Positions 17,039 to 25,382 of a stretch of 41,157 nucleotides of DNA are shown here, one piece after another; within the stretch, counting starts at the first letter, position 1; every line of letters starts with the position of its first letter. Source of the stretch: Psychrobacter sp. 4Dc (GTDB lineage: Bacteria; Pseudomonadota; Gammaproteobacteria; Pseudomonadales; Moraxellaceae); the NCBI RefSeq assembly GCF_002836715.1, contig NZ_PJAT01000105.1:1-41157 (forward strand), written 5' to 3'. The translations under genes and the position numbers were made by a program. The notes below the pieces were generated by a model, which worked only from the letters and a program-made list of their open reading frames with translations, was not told where the DNA came from and did not search any database.

Positions 17039-17311
17039 ATGAATAAGTCAGAATTAATTGATAGCATCGCAGACAAAAGTGGTCTAAATAAAACCCAAGC
17101 TGGTGATGCACTAAACGCTGTTATGGAAAGTGTTGGCGAAGCGCTAGAAGCTGGCGATAGCATCTCATTAGTTGGTTTTGGTACTTTCAGTGTAAAAGAT
17201 CGCAAAGCACGCACTGGTCGCAACCCTAAGACTGGCGAAGAGCTAAGCATTCCAGCAAGCAAAGTACCAAGCTTCAAAGCTGGTAAAAACTTAAAAGAGC
17301 GCTTGAACTAA
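17039..17311 (+). CDS. hupB: DNA-binding protein HU
   Basis: This 90-residue nucleoid protein bends DNA as a dimer. The sequence [20 protein letters not shown], the segment [22 protein letters not shown], and the C-terminal [12 protein letters not shown] are characteristic of HU rather than IHF. The start was set at ATG 17039 after AAGGAAA; an upstream in-frame start would add a 25-residue stretch absent from the family. As in E. coli, ppiD follows on the same strand, but here with a terminator between. Confidence 0.96.
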   Translation: MNKSELIDSIADKSGLNKTQAGDALNAVMESVGEALEAGDSISLVGFGTFSVKDRKARTGRNPKTGEELSIPASKVPSFKAGKNLKERLN

Positions 17312-17378
17312 GCCGATTTTTTAAGCATAAAATGATAGTCGGTGGTCCATAGCTGAGGTAATGAGCTAGCCATCGAAG

Positions 17379-17407
17379 AAAGCACCTAATATTTAGGTGC
17401 TTTTTTT
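17379..17407 (+). terminator. Terminator after HU
   Basis: AAAGCACCTAA (17379-17389), three-base loop, TTAGGTGCTTT (17393-17403), then T residues to 17407. Confidence 0.9.
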
Positions 17408-17591
17408 ATCGCTATAGTTTGTATCATGCGTCGTGAATATTTTGAGTCTGCATGAAAAATCACGTATCATAGAGCGCGCGATAGGTGTGTCATTTAAGTC
17501 AGATTTCTTTAGTAAATTTTGTTTTTTACTATAAAATGCATACGCTCTTACTCTTACCATTGCGAGCTTAGATAGCACTGATATTGACAGG

Positions 17592-17620
17592 TTGCACTTA
17601 ACAGCTCCTAACAGTATTAC
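17592..17620 (+). promoter_or_regulatory. Probable ppiD promoter
   Basis: TTGCAC (17592-17597), 17-bp spacer, TATTAC (17615-17620), 43 bases before the ppiD ATG. The rest of the 351-base gap 17312-17662 holds only the HU terminator. Confidence 0.55.
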
Positions 17621-17662
17621 AATGGTTTTTCATCAATATAGGTTAATAAAGCAGAGATAACT

Positions 17663-19537
17663 ATGGATAAATTGCGCGATTTCTTAAAAAGCTGGCCAGG
17701 TCGCATTTTATTGATTTTATGCCTATCGCCGCTCGCTCTCTTGGGTGTCGAAAGCTATTTTGGCGGCAACGTCGATCCCAACCAGATTGCGCAGGTAGGT
17801 GAGGCAAGCGTAGGACTGTCCGAGTATCAAACTGCTGTCAATAGCCGTCGTTCTGAAGTGCTAGAGCAAGTCGAAGATGCCAGCTTGTTGAATGAAGATG
17901 TGCTTCATGAGCAAGTATTAAAGGGTCTAATCGATCGTACGTTGTTAGAGCAGCAAGCAGGTAAGCTTGGTATGACAGTCTCTGACGACACGATCAATCG
18001 CCTACTGCGTCAAGAAGAAATATTCCAAGATGCAGAGGGTAACTTTTCGAACGATCAGTTCTCAAACTTCTTGCGTCAACGCGGCATGACTAAAAACCAG
18101 CTATTTGCAGAATTTCGCAATCAGTTAAGCTTGGATCAACTAAATGCCAGTATCGTTGGGACGGCTGTCTATCCTATGCAAGCGATTAGTCAATTGATTG
18201 ACTTGCAACTAGAATCGCGCAACGTTTGGGTACACCGCTTTAATTGGCAAGATTATGCTGACAAAGTTAAGCTTAGCAAAGCCGATATTCAATCATATTA
18301 TGATGCCAACAAAGACACATTGAAAAGTGCAGCGATGGTTGACTTGGCGTATATCCAGCTCAGCCCGCAAACTATCAAGGTTGATGAAGTAACCGCAGAA
18401 GAATTGCAGCAACAGTACGAAGCTTATAAACAAAGCATCGCGGCTACTGATGAGCGTAAAGTCAGTCAGATTCTGTTTACTGGTAAAGATGCCAAGACAA
18501 GAGCCGATAAAGTCAAAGCACGTCTGAATAAAGGTGAAGCGTTTGCTGCGCTTGCTAAAGCAGAGTCGGATGATCCATCAGGTGAAACAGGTGGTGATAT
18601 CGGACGTTTTAATCCGTCAGTGTTTGGCAGTGATGCAGATACTGTGCAAGAGGCACTAGAAGGGTTGAGTGTTGGTGATGTGACTGCGCCTATCAAGACT
18701 AGCTTTGGTTATCAGATATTTACGGTTACTGAAGATAATGGCAAAAAAATTCCAAGTCTAGACAGTATGCGTGAAGAGCTAACTGCGAAAGCAAAAGAGT
18801 ATAAACGTCAGGAAATCTATGCTGATAAAGTGACATCAATCAATGATTTGGCAGCAGATGGTTTCAGTATCGAAGATATTGCACAGCAAGAAAACGTCAG
18901 CCTCAAGCGTATCAAAGATTATCGTAAAGTGAACAACAAATCAGCACTGCCGCAACCAGTAGTGGTTAAACAGGCATTTGATGAGTTTACTATTCAAGAT
19001 CAAGCGGTAACGGCAGGCGTAGAAGTTGGCAACGGTACCGTATGGTTACAGCCAAGCAATTATCGTCCTACTAAGACGCTTGCTCTAGCAAATGCAACCC
19101 CAAGAATCACTCAAATACTTCGTCAGCAGAAAGCGACAGCATTAGCTTTAAAAGACGCTAAAGCATTGGCTGCTGGTATCAAGACGCCAGCTGATATAAA
19201 TAAGCAGTCGGTAAGCTTCCAAGCACTGGGTGAGATTAACCGTCAAACGACGCAGCTAACGGACAAAGAGCGTGGATTGGCATTTAGTCAGCAAGCCGCT
19301 GATAATGGTGTCGTTGCGATTGTTAGTGAGACTGAGATGGGTGCAACGCTACTGGTTGGAGACCGTATTAAAACTGAGCAGCAGTCACCACTGTCTGATA
19401 TGCAAAGAGCGCAAACAGCCAGTATTATCCGTGACAATTTAGGCCAAGACCAGTTGCAAGACTATTTGGACTATCTACGTATGGTGTATACGGTTGAGAT
19501 TAATGAAAGCAACATGGCAAATGCACAAGGACGCTAA
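17663..19537 (+). CDS. ppiD: Periplasmic folding chaperone PpiD (SurA_N / parvulin)
   Basis: This 624-residue inner-membrane protein faces the periplasm and assists newly exported proteins near SecYEG. Seen: a short cytoplasmic start (MDKLRDFLKSWPGR), one membrane segment (about residues 13-33), a SurA_N-like chaperone region (about 35-230) with RRSEVLEQV and LIDRTLLEQQAGKLG, a parvulin-like domain (about 265-360; KVSQILFTGKD, GGDIGRF, FGYQIFTVTE), and a helical C-terminal region. The parvulin domain in PpiD is often catalytically inactive, and I cannot judge activity here. It follows HU as in many gammaproteobacteria. Confidence 0.92.
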   Translation: MDKLRDFLKSWPGRILLILCLSPLALLGVESYFGGNVDPNQIAQVGEASVGLSEYQTAVNSRRSEVLEQVEDASLLNEDVLHEQVLKGLIDRTLLEQQAGKLGMTVSDDTINRLLRQEEIFQDAEGNFSNDQFSNFLRQRGMTKNQLFAEFRNQLSLDQLNASIVGTAVYPMQAISQLIDLQLESRNVWVHRFNWQDYADKVKLSKADIQSYYDANKDTLKSAAMVDLAYIQLSPQTIKVDEVTAEELQQQYEAYKQSIAATDERKVSQILFTGKDAKTRADKVKARLNKGEAFAALAKAESDDPSGETGGDIGRFNPSVFGSDADTVQEALEGLSVGDVTAPIKTSFGYQIFTVTEDNGKKIPSLDSMREELTAKAKEYKRQEIYADKVTSINDLAADGFSIEDIAQQENVSLKRIKDYRKVNNKSALPQPVVVKQAFDEFTIQDQAVTAGVEVGNGTVWLQPSNYRPTKTLALANATPRITQILRQQKATALALKDAKALAAGIKTPADINKQSVSFQALGEINRQTTQLTDKERGLAFSQQAADNGVVAIVSETEMGATLLVGDRIKTEQQSPLSDMQRAQTASIIRDNLGQDQLQDYLDYLRMVYTVEINESNMANAQGR

Positions 19538-19572
19538 GTATTTGTTAGATTATTATTCTTATTTTTAGACGT

Positions 19573-19612
19573 AAAAAAGCCACTGTATCGATTGATACAG
19601 TGGCTTTTTTTT
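19573..19612. terminator. Terminator after ppiD
   Basis: AAAAAAGCCACTGTATC and its complement form a long stem followed by T8 on the plus strand. A-runs on the 5' side let it also act for minus-strand transcripts. Confidence 0.92.
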
Positions 19613-19655
19613 GGATGATGCTTTAACGATAATTATCACGAATACTATAGAAGCT

Positions 19656-19696
19656 GAAAATTAGTCGCAGTGACAAATACAATTTCTGCGACTAAT
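19656..19696 (-). terminator. Terminator after purH
   Basis: ATTAGTCGCAG (19660-19670) and CTGCGACTAAT (19686-19696) are a perfect 11-bp inverted repeat. On the minus strand TTTTC follows directly. It lies 28 bases after the purH stop. Confidence 0.7.
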
Positions 19697-19723
19697 CCCA
19701 GTCTTAAACTAATAGGTGATTGT

Positions 19724-21304
19724 TTAATGGCGGAAATGGCGCATACCCGTGAATACCATCGCGATACCATGCTCGTTAGCAGCAGCAATGGTCTCGTCAT
19801 CACGCATAGAGCCACCCGGCTGAATGATAGCAGAGATACCTACTTCAGCAGCATTGTCGATGCCATCACGGAAAGGGAAGAACGCATCTGATGCCATAAC
19901 AGCACCTTCAGTTGCTAGTCCAGCATGTTCTGCTTTGATAGCAGCAATACGTGCTGAGTTAACGCGGCTCATTTGGCCTGCGCCAACACCGATAGTACGT
20001 TGGCCTTTTGCGTAGACAATGGCATTAGATTTGACGTATTTTGCCACGTTCCAGCTGAACAGTAGATCTGCCACTTGCGCTTCAGTTGGTTGTACATCAG
20101 TGACGATTTTTAGGTCGTTAGCCGTGATTAAGCCTAGATCTTGCTCTTGTACCAGTAGGCCACCGTTGACACGCTTATAGTCAAGTTGGATATCGCGCTG
20201 ATCTGGTGCTGGTAGATCGCCGCATACCAAGACACGTACGTTTTTCTTAGTGGCTGTCGCTTCAAGTACACCGTCTTCGATACTAGGTGCAATGATTACT
20301 TCTACGAACTGATTGTCGATAATGGCTTTTGCAGCAGCAAGCGTCAACGGACGGTTGAATGCGATGATACCGCCGAAAGACGATTCAGGATCGGTGCTAA
20401 AAGCAGTACGATAAGCCGCTACTTGGTCATTATCAACCGCGACACCGCAAGGGTTGGCATGCTTAACGATAACGCAAGCAGGCGCGCTGAAAGCTTTAAC
20501 GCACTCAAGCGCAGCATCGGTATCAGCGATGTTGTTATAAGATAGCGCTTTGCCTTGTAACTGCTTAGCCGTTGCGATTGAAGCTTGTTTGCTTTTCAAA
20601 GGCTGGTTTTCAGTATAGAAAGCCGCGTTTTGATGCGGGTTTTCACCATAGCGTAGGTCTTGTGCTTTTTCAAGCTGTACATTGAATGTACGCGGGAAGT
20701 TTTCTGGTTCTTGAGTTTCGTTGACACGGCTACCTAAGAAGTTTGCAATCATACCGTCGTACTGTGCCGTATGCTCAAACGCCTTTACTGCCAAATCATA
20801 ACGCAAAGCAGTTGTCAGTTCGGTGCCACCATCTAAGGCGCTAAGTACACGGTCATAATCAGCTGGATCAGTTACGATACCTACATGAGCGTGGTTTTTC
20901 GCCGCTGAACGTACCATGGTAGGGCCACCAATATCGATGTTTTCGATAGCGTCGTTCATAGTTACGTCAGCACGTGCAATCGTTTCAGCAAACGGATATA
21001 AGTTCACGACGACTAAGTCGATACGTTCGATCGCATGATCGCTCATAACTGCATCATCTGTACCGCGGCGTCCTAGAATGCCACCGTGAATCTTAGGATG
21101 TAGCGTTTTAACACGGCCATCCATCATTTCAGGAAAGCCTGTGTAATCTGATACTTCAGTCACGGCGACATTGTTTTCTGTGAGCAGACGATAAGTACCG
21201 CCAGTAGATAATAAACCAAAACCTGCTTTGAGAAGGCCTTGAGCAAACTCGACGATATTAGACTTATCGGAGACCGATAGTAGGGCAAGTGGGGTTGTAC
21301 TCAT
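19724..21304 (-). CDS. purH: Bifunctional AICAR transformylase / IMP cyclohydrolase PurH
   Basis: This 526-residue enzyme catalyses the last two steps of IMP synthesis. The N-terminal cyclohydrolase (MGS-like) part has [24 protein letters not shown] and GGILGRRG; the C-terminal transformylase part has [22 protein letters not shown] and the C-terminal [16 protein letters not shown] with Q-PGGSMRD. The start was set at ATG 21304, which gives the family length and has GGAAA upstream. An in-frame TTG at 21361 would add 19 codons that run through a terminator-like hairpin. It follows fis, as in Pseudomonas and Acinetobacter. purD is not in this window. Confidence 0.96.
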   Translation of the reverse strand: MSTTPLALLSVSDKSNIVEFAQGLLKAGFGLLSTGGTYRLLTENNVAVTEVSDYTGFPEMMDGRVKTLHPKIHGGILGRRGTDDAVMSDHAIERIDLVVVNLYPFAETIARADVTMNDAIENIDIGGPTMVRSAAKNHAHVGIVTDPADYDRVLSALDGGTELTTALRYDLAVKAFEHTAQYDGMIANFLGSRVNETQEPENFPRTFNVQLEKAQDLRYGENPHQNAAFYTENQPLKSKQASIATAKQLQGKALSYNNIADTDAALECVKAFSAPACVIVKHANPCGVAVDNDQVAAYRTAFSTDPESSFGGIIAFNRPLTLAAAKAIIDNQFVEVIIAPSIEDGVLEATATKKNVRVLVCGDLPAPDQRDIQLDYKRVNGGLLVQEQDLGLITANDLKIVTDVQPTEAQVADLLFSWNVAKYVKSNAIVYAKGQRTIGVGAGQMSRVNSARIAAIKAEHAGLATEGAVMASDAFFPFRDGIDNAAEVGISAIIQPGGSMRDDETIAAANEHGIAMVFTGMRHFRH

Positions 21305-21318
21305 AAGAAATTTTCCAT

Positions 21319-21345
21319 AAAAAAAGCCTGACGTAAACGTCTGGC
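21319..21345 (-). terminator. Terminator-like hairpin directly before purH
   Basis: On the minus strand GCCAGACG, loop TTTA, CGTCAGGC (one A-A mismatch) is followed by T7. The T-run ends 14 bases before the purH ATG, so no promoter fits between them. Every purH transcript must cross it: it is either a leaky fis terminator or an attenuator. Confidence 0.7.
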
Positions 21346-21453
21346 AAGGTGATGATGACAACGGTATGCCGTATCATGATAGATAAAGCGACGAACGTTT
21401 GATTGCCATACATAATGATAGTCAATGATGATGGGTAAGCTCATATAACAATG

Positions 21454-21816
21454 CTACATTAAATCATAGGTCTTCATTTTTTTGCGCAAAGTGCCTCGAT
21501 TTAGTCCTAATATCTGAGCACATTTGGTTTGGTTGCCTCTGGTTTTTTCTAGGACGACAGATAAGAGAGGCTCTTCGACTTGCTTTAAAATCAGCTCATA
21601 TAAATCAGTGGGCATCTCATCTCCTAACATCGCAAAGTACTGACGTACCACACGCTCTACATGAACTCGTAGAGGTTGCTGCGCACTACTTGTATAGTGT
21701 TGACTAGCAAAATCAAAGCCGTGCGTAGGTGGTTGGTATTCGTCTTTATTATAATCGGCAGGGTGCTCAGAGCTTTTAGCAAAATGATTGGCATTATGCT
21801 GTGCATGAGGTGCCAT
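21454..21816 (-). CDS. fis: Fis-family nucleoid regulator
   Basis: This DNA-bending global regulator has about 120 residues, longer than the 98 of E. coli Fis because of an extra His/Gln-rich N-terminus. The C-terminal helix-turn-helix is clear: EPLLSVVLEKTRGNQTKCA followed by ILGLNRGTLRKKMKTYDL. The start was set at ATG 21816 with AAGGATA upstream; an ATG at 21870 would add 18 residues. The usual partner dusB is not adjacent; a DUF3426 gene precedes it and purH follows. Confidence 0.9.
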   Translation of the reverse strand: MAPHAQHNANHFAKSSEHPADYNKDEYQPPTHGFDFASQHYTSSAQQPLRVHVERVVRQYFAMLGDEMPTDLYELILKQVEEPLLSVVLEKTRGNQTKCAQILGLNRGTLRKKMKTYDLM

Positions 21817-21994
21817 AAAATAATATCCTTGAGATGAAGAAAAATTCTGATTGTAAGGGGTCAGAACCATAGTATATCAAATTAATATCGCCTAGCGCTG
21901 ATAGATTCATCGTTATCTTAGCTATCACGGTTTAATTGAAAATGAATTTACAGCGTGTTTTCTACTCAGACTTATTTATATATAACACTCTAAT

Positions 21995-23257
21995 TTAATA
22001 AAGAGCGGTCATAGTAATGTCGCGAATTTGCGCATTAGCGACAGGGATAGTAAATAATAGCTGTCTATCTGTATTGGCAGCTAACTGACTTTGCTTTCCT
22101 AATAAATAATCGTTTGGATCTGCGATGAACTCTCCAATAATCTCATCTTTACCATAAACGCTTATTTTTACATTGGGGTATAGTTGTGCTTGCGGGCTGC
22201 CGTTACTTAGAGTAGCGCCTATATCGCTAAATGTACCAGCAGTTTTAATCTGACTGCTTCTATGAAAGGTATTGCTGATGGTAAGGGCTGATAAGTCCGC
22301 ACTGGGCAAGCTGCAGGCAGCGACAGAGCATATTGATTGGAGACGCTGAGCATATGCTGGGTTTTTCACTAAATTTTCTAAGTTAAAAATAACATACTGT
22401 GCCGCGAGTAGCAGTGCTAGAACCAAACAACCTAGTATCCATAACAATGACGCAATTGAACGTGTCGTTTGGGTTGGTGCAAACGGTAGCTGTGTTTTTC
22501 TTAAACGATCGTCGACAGCAGGGTCTTCATCTTTAACGGGTACTCCCATGTCAGAGAGAAGCTGTGATAAGTCTGTGTCATCTGGTGGTGTTTCTTCGTC
22601 TTGATTTTGTTCTTCTAATAGTTTTTGTAGCCATGAATTGTTATCAGTACTCTCAACATTGGCATGAATATCATTGGCCGCTGCCGAGCTGAGCATATCC
22701 TGTGTTGATGAGGATGCTGATATTGTATTGGCAGATGGTTTCTTTATTGATGGATTAGGGCTTTTGATAGTTTCTTTAGAAGGAGGCGCTTTTGGTTTTT
22801 CTGTAGTTGCTACGCTAGGACTGGTATTACTGGCTTGAGTCAACCATGCATCCATGCTATCTAATGAGTCATACTCTTGAACGTTCTCTTCTGGATCGTC
22901 TATATCCATATCATCATAGATTAAGTCGTCATGAATCAAAGTATCAGATGATTTTTTCTTATTGGTTGAAGATGTAGGGCGATTTGGTACATTCTGAAGT
23001 TTATGCTGATTGCTACTAGTATTCGCTTTTTGCTCGTTTGATATTGGTTGAGTTTGAGCTTTTTGTTGAGCAGGAATATTTTTTTGTGGTGTTGGTTTTT
23101 GAATAACCTCAGAATTTACCACAAGATGCTTATTGACCAAAAAACTTTGCTGGCACCGATCACAGCTGATGGTAGCATTGACTTGATTTAGTTGAGTTTG
23201 TTTAACGCTATAGCAAGCTTGACAATGGGGGCATTGGGTTTTTATTGGTGTGGTCAT
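21995..23257 (-). CDS. Zinc-ribbon / DUF3426 single-span membrane protein
   Basis: This 420-residue protein has unknown function. The N-terminus has a zinc ribbon of the MJ0042 type with C9-x2-C12 and C32-x2-C35. A long polar, Ser/Thr/Gln/Asp-rich linker (about residues 45-255) follows, then one membrane span (SLLWILGCLVLALLLAAQYV), then a C-terminal DUF3426-like domain (SADLSALTISNTFH and NVKISVYGKDEIIGEF). This predicts a cytoplasmic zinc ribbon and a periplasmic end domain. The position between prmA and fis is conserved in related bacteria, but I know of no defined role. Confidence 0.85.
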   Translation of the reverse strand: MTTPIKTQCPHCQACYSVKQTQLNQVNATISCDRCQQSFLVNKHLVVNSEVIQKPTPQKNIPAQQKAQTQPISNEQKANTSSNQHKLQNVPNRPTSSTNKKKSSDTLIHDDLIYDDMDIDDPEENVQEYDSLDSMDAWLTQASNTSPSVATTEKPKAPPSKETIKSPNPSIKKPSANTISASSSTQDMLSSAAANDIHANVESTDNNSWLQKLLEEQNQDEETPPDDTDLSQLLSDMGVPVKDEDPAVDDRLRKTQLPFAPTQTTRSIASLLWILGCLVLALLLAAQYVIFNLENLVKNPAYAQRLQSICSVAACSLPSADLSALTISNTFHRSSQIKTAGTFSDIGATLSNGSPQAQLYPNVKISVYGKDEIIGEFIADPNDYLLGKQSQLAANTDRQLLFTIPVANAQIRDITMTALY

Positions 23258-23429
23258 AGAGGCGAATCCAAAAAAGTATGGTTATCAATACCGCTTAGCC
23301 ACTCACCAATAGCTGCCCACAATACTCATTGTACTTTTTCAATTTCGATGAGTTATGGGCAAAGACAGAGTGGCGTCAAACACATAACATTTGACTGCCC
23401 TCTATCGTAACAGATGTAATTAAATGTTG

Positions 23430-24356
23430 CTAGCTGGTAAATGTACCTGATAAACGCTGCCAATGTTGGTCTTCTTGCGCAGTAAAAGCATGCTTAGGAT
23501 CCAGTGCAAAATATGGCTGATAAGCTTCAGTGACTTGCTCGGTTTGTGACTCAATCAAACCTGCCAATACGATACGGCCCTTTGGCGCAATCAGTGTTGC
23601 AAAGTAAGGTGCTAAACCAATAAGCGGCTTTGCTAGAATATTGGCAACGATCACTTCTACAGGCAACACATCATGTTGCGAGCAGTACTCTGTAAATTCT
23701 TCTGGTAGAAATGCCTGTAAACGATCGCCTACATTGTTGCGTACCGCATTCTGATTGGTAGCAAGTACCGCCTGCGGGTCGATGTCGACTGCATATACCT
23801 GACGTGCACCCAATAGCAAAGCAGCAATCCCTAGAATACCTGAGCCACAACCATAATCGATAACCACTTTGTCTGTTAAGTCTTGCTCTGTTAGCCAGTC
23901 TAGACATAGGCGAGTCGTAGCATGATAGCCAGTACCGAATGCTAAACCTGGGTCCATAATGATATTGGTGGCTTCAGGGTTAGGCGGCGTTAGCCAGTCA
24001 GGTACAATCCATAAGTCATTAGCACATTCGATAGGATGATAGTTGCTCATCCACTCGCGCTCCCAGTCCTTATCATCAACAGCCGTTAGCCAAATACGAG
24101 TAGCCTGTACTTGTGCAGCAATTTCATGACTTAATTGCTCAACCGCTTGACGACTACCAGCATCAGTAGTCGCATCAAATAGTCCTGTTAGTATCACCTC
24201 ATCCCACAGCGGTGATTCACCTGGAAGTGGCTCAAACAGAGGTTGATCGCCAGCATCGTCTAAAGCTATTGATAATGCGCCTGCTTCTAACAAAAGCGCT
24301 TCAGCCAAGTCGACGTTTGATTTTTCACATTGTAAATGTAGTTGTTGCCATGCCAT
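23430..24356 (-). CDS. prmA: Ribosomal protein L11 methyltransferase PrmA
   Basis: This 308-residue SAM-dependent enzyme trimethylates ribosomal protein L11. The N-terminal substrate domain begins MAWQQLHLQCEKSNVDLAEA, and the segment DKDWEREWMSNYHPI is family-typical. The methyltransferase domain shows MDPGLAFGTGYHATT, VIDYGCGSGILGIAALLLGA (SAM motif) and VIVANILAKPLIGLAP. The length fits the family (about 293-310). It lies upstream of the DUF3426 gene on the same strand. Confidence 0.96.
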   Translation of the reverse strand: MAWQQLHLQCEKSNVDLAEALLLEAGALSIALDDAGDQPLFEPLPGESPLWDEVILTGLFDATTDAGSRQAVEQLSHEIAAQVQATRIWLTAVDDKDWEREWMSNYHPIECANDLWIVPDWLTPPNPEATNIIMDPGLAFGTGYHATTRLCLDWLTEQDLTDKVVIDYGCGSGILGIAALLLGARQVYAVDIDPQAVLATNQNAVRNNVGDRLQAFLPEEFTEYCSQHDVLPVEVIVANILAKPLIGLAPYFATLIAPKGRIVLAGLIESQTEQVTEAYQPYFALDPKHAFTAQEDQHWQRLSGTFTS

Positions 24357-24489
24357 AAAGATAACCTTAAGCGGAAATAAAAATAAGTGTAGGTGTTAGG
24401 GGCTGACCGAGATGAATCTACATATAATGAAATTCATAATGTATATAGATGCTCAAACCGATGAGTCTAAAATGTGCAAATATCAGCTA

Positions 24490-25302
24490 TTAGCGCAATG
24501 CTTGTTTTGCTTCATTGACCACGCGTGAGTTACCCTGAGCTTGTCCTGATTGCAATATAACTTGCCATAGTGCTCGTCTACGATTGCTATCTTGAGAGAC
24601 ACTAAGACCACGACGTGCCATCGCTTCTGCCTTACGAGGTTGGTTTTTTTTTAATGCTACTTGTGCCAAATAGAAGTATACCGCCGATGATTTGGGCGCT
24701 AAACGCTGCGCACGGGTAAAGCTGCTCTCGGCATTGGTTAGATTGCCCGCTTTCAATTGACTGATGCCTACTTGCATCAAATTGCGAAACGCAGGCAGAT
24801 TACTATTGTTGCTGGCAGATTGTTGAGTACGTTGCTGCGAGTTTCTTCTAGCGTGCTCAAGTAACTCATTATGCGACGGTACCGATGGCTCAGAGATTAT
24901 ATAGTCGTTACGAGAAGGCGCAATGATAACAGGGTCAGGCTGAATCACGTCTGGTGCAGGAGGTGTAAATACAGGTGTCTCTTGCGTTAACGGATTTGGG
25001 GTTTCGGACTGTTCAACTGCATCGTAAGGCTCGGTTGGATAGTTGCTTTGATCATTTGCTTCCGTGATAGGCGCCCGAGCAGTTGTCGTTGATGGCACGG
25101 TCGGTTGTGACGTTGGTAATGTTTGAACAGGCGTGGTTTGCACTGTAGTCGACGTGCTAGGTGCTGTTTGACAGGCACTTAGGCTTAGCATGCCAACGAT
25201 CGCACTGCCTGCAAGTAAGGTATTGCTTGACGTAATTTTATTGCGCCATAGCACTATGGTTTGTTTTACTGAAGTAGTTGTCCGTAAAGATGACACCATC
25301 AT
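24490..25302 (-). CDS. TPR lipoprotein, probable PBP1b activator (LpoP-like)
   Basis: This 270-residue protein has a lipoprotein signal: hydrophobic LLAGSAIVGMLSLSAC with lipid-bearing C44. A Pro/Thr/Gln-rich spacer (about residues 45-165) follows, then tetratricopeptide-like helices (about 168-262: GISQLKAGNLTNAESSFTRA, LAPKSSAVYFYLAQVALKK). It starts 80 bases after mrcB on the same strand. Known: in Pseudomonas aeruginosa and Acinetobacter the TPR lipoprotein LpoP, encoded beside the PBP1b gene, activates that enzyme. The LpoP assignment is from architecture and context. The segment before the hydrophobic core is unusually long, so translation may start at a GTG at codon 17. Confidence 0.75.
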   Translation of the reverse strand: MMVSSLRTTTSVKQTIVLWRNKITSSNTLLAGSAIVGMLSLSACQTAPSTSTTVQTTPVQTLPTSQPTVPSTTTARAPITEANDQSNYPTEPYDAVEQSETPNPLTQETPVFTPPAPDVIQPDPVIIAPSRNDYIISEPSVPSHNELLEHARRNSQQRTQQSASNNSNLPAFRNLMQVGISQLKAGNLTNAESSFTRAQRLAPKSSAVYFYLAQVALKKNQPRKAEAMARRGLSVSQDSNRRRALWQVILQSGQAQGNSRVVNEAKQALR

Positions 25303-25382
25303 GTTAAAACCTTTTTTAAATATTAAAAGCTAAATACCAAAAACATTATTAGAGCTATTTAACAGCTAGAGCCATTCAACAG

